A DNA stretch of 64,000 nucleotides from Pseudorasbora parva (taxonomy: Eukaryota; Chordata; Actinopteri; Cypriniformes; Gobionidae). The number at the start of each line of letters is the position of its first letter. Position 1 is the first letter of the stretch. The notes beneath the pieces were generated by a model. It saw only the letters and a program-made list of their open reading frames with translations. It was not told the DNA's origin and ran no database searches. Of the stretch, positions 62,222 through 64,000 are shown piece by piece. The stretch covers positions 9,625,993 to 9,689,992 of the forward strand of contig NC_090195.1 in NCBI RefSeq assembly GCF_024679245.1. The letters are read 5' to 3'. The position numbers and the translations under genes were made by a program.

Positions 62222-62740
62222 TAGACTGTAAAAAAAATATGGACGTAGTGTCCGTGACGTCACCCATAGGATTCCGATAAAAACCGTTCTTAAGCTTAAA
62301 GTAGGGGCGAGCTGGGCGTTGCCATCTTGTGAGCGAGTCATCGTGTGTCACTCCCGGATAAAAGTGAAGTGGGCAAAAAGGCGGGATGTGCGCGGAGCTG
62401 AGGTGACGCAATAACTATAGACGGCGGATAAATGGCTATCCACTTGTAACCACGCCCTTAATTATGCAGAACCTTAAGGCTTTATATAACGTAAACGAAA
62501 GAGTTATAAAAAAAGTCACCCCCCTCACAGTTGTCATGAAGATCAAAATTAGCCTTATAAGCCAAAATCACAATTTGTACCAGGCTGTATACATGTTTTT
62601 TTTCTTCTGTAAAGTTGAGAATATTAACATGGGGCTCAATGAGATTCTGCTCCCTTCTGGAGCCTGCCTCTAGTGGCCAGTTAAGGAATTACAGTTTACA
62701 TTCCTTCCATACTGGCTTCAAGAGAGATCGCGGGAGGATG
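62222..62740. repeat. interspersed fish repeat
   Basis: 'AGACTGTAAAAAAAATATGG' with 'GTCCGTGACGTCACCCATAG' opens it, and 'CTCCCTTCTGGAGCCTGCCT' with 'GAGAGATCGCGGGAGG' closes it. I recognise this arrangement as common in cyprinid genomes. The class is unclear; no coding content. Confidence 0.6.
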
Positions 62741-62849
62741 CTGCTTGGTCACAAGTGATATTGTGTAATATGAAATTCTAATATTATAATTTTGATTGCA
62801 TTGACACTACTGGATGATTGACCAATCTATTTATTATAAACAATATAAC

Positions 62850-63610
62850 AAAAAACAATTAATACTGAGCAATCGATTAATGGTGAATAATCGCATCCTA
62901 AATAAAAGTTTGTGTTTACATTATCTACAGTATGTGTGTGTGTACTGTGTATAATTATATACGTATATAAAAATACACATTCCTTTATGTATATATTTAA
63001 GAAATATCTGCATGTATTTATATAATTTATCTTCTATATAAATATTGTAAATTTCAAGCTTTTATTTTTGGATGCCATTAATCACAATTAAAGGTGCACT
63101 ATGTAGTATTTTTGCAGTAAAATATCCCAAAACCACTAGGCCAGTGTTATATATTTTGTTCAGTTGAGTACTTACAATATCCCAAATGTTTCCAACTAAA
63201 ATTGCTATTTTAACTAAGGACCGGGACGTGTCAGCATAGCGTCTGAGCGAGTCGCCTGTCAATCGCGTCATATCTGCGCTACCCTCAGTTTTATTCTGCA
63301 GAAGTGCTTTTCTCTTAGCGGTGTGAACATGTCACAACAGCGCTGAGCGAACGCACAGAGTAACGTCATAACATCATTTTAAACACACTTAAATGTATTT
63401 AATATGATAAACAGAGCTGCTTTACCTTATAATCATGACCGGAAAGAGCGTAAGTGCGCGCGCCCGGCGACTGTGTACCGTCCCGTCATAATAAAAGTCC
63501 CGCTGCTCACGAGCCGTGTGTTCGGCAATAATCGCCCTTTGAATCTTTATCGCCCTCCAGTGGACGGAAAGTTGCATAGTGCACCTTTAATCAATTGCCC
63601 AACACTAATA
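62850..63610. mobile_element. hAT-like end fragment split by a MITE
   Basis: 'CATTAATCACAATTAA' (to 63091) and 'TCAATTGCCCAACACTA' (63591-63607) are together the right end of a 'GCCCAACACTA' hAT-like element, related to the end at 21078. They are separated by the TTAA MITE. The left part is not recognisable before about 62850. Confidence 0.6.
63088..63590. mobile_element. TTAA-flanked MITE, 503 bp
   Basis: TTAAAGGTGCACTATGTAG and GCATAGTGCACCTTTAA are inverted repeats with TTAA at both edges, inserted in a hAT-like end. A diverged copy is at 6375-6845. The GC-rich middle (63225-63480) includes short frames without meaning. Confidence 0.88.
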
Positions 63611-64000
63611 CAATTATAAAAGAAGGCCTAATTTCACATAACTGTTTTGTAAAAACTGTATAGAGTTTAAGCGACCCGGGATGTGTAGCATTGTAAGTAT
63701 ACTTTTTTTTCTGTACAACAATAACTGAATCTTTGATGAGTGAATAAGTGCAAGTTACCCTCAGGGTGGCAATGTCTGATACACAATGATGAAGTGACGT
63801 TTCACTCATAGTTACTGCAGGCAGAAAACAAAAGAATAGGAAGTATTATCAGCATAACTTGAAACGGCTCAGCGATTTACTGCAGAGCAAGTACTGAACA
63901 CAATAAAATATTAGTGTCACTGTCACTTGATGGTGGATCTGGTGAAGAAGCTTTCAGCGATCAAAATATTGATTTTGAATATGTTTAAAATTGAGAATAT
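63611..64000. other. no gene recognised
   Basis: Unique sequence to the window edge. Confidence 0.5.

Overview
The window looks like intergenic DNA from a teleost fish, most likely a cyprinid (carp, goldfish or zebrafish-like). The evidence is an AT-rich background, long (CA)n, (GA)n and (TA)n microsatellites, many fish-type Tc1 remnants with the DD34E motif, TTAA-flanked miniature elements of the 'AAAGGGATAGTTCACCC' kind, and hAT-like elements with 'GGGCTGGG' ends. I see no convincing host protein-coding gene, rRNA gene or functional tRNA gene. Almost every open frame is a microsatellite translation, a transposase fragment or chance.

Layout. 0-13 kb: a near-complete but dead Tc1 element (3.2-4.7 kb), several microsatellites, a 132-bp hairpin element, a duplicated non-repetitive segment (8.13 and 11.66 kb), a Tc1-Tc1 chimera, and a hAT-like MITE inside an older repeat. 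13-25 kb: CA arrays, three TTAA-type elements, a 397-bp LTR-internal-LTR element (17,682-18,078), more Tc1 debris and a 1.3-kb hAT-like element. 25-30 kb: a 4-kb foldback element broken by at least two insertions, including an apparent 1.78-kb solo LTR. 30-43 kb: a hAT-like MITE holding a TTAA element that carries a THAP-domain exon remnant, a second THAP-bearing TTAA element, and near-palindromic MITEs. 43-64 kb: longer non-repetitive stretches (candidate regulatory DNA), a second duplicated segment (48.9 and 54.7 kb), nested hAT-like elements, abutting MITEs and more Tc1 debris.

The most interesting object is the element at 17,682-18,078. Two 177-bp direct repeats that I read as identical begin TGTAAC and end GTTACA. 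They enclose only 43 bp, made of a primer-binding-site-like sequence matching the 3' end of tRNA-His and a purine-rich tract, and a 4-bp TATG repeat flanks the whole. This is the architecture of a terminal-repeat retrotransposon in miniature (TRIM). Each repeat also contains a tRNA-like sequence with a consensus pol III B box.

No genes act together here. The biology is mobile-element ecology: autonomous-type Tc1 copies decayed by stops, frameshifts and catalytic substitutions, and non-autonomous elements nested so that insertion order can be read. All calls come from reading by eye, boundaries may be off by some bases, and family names need a repeat-library search.
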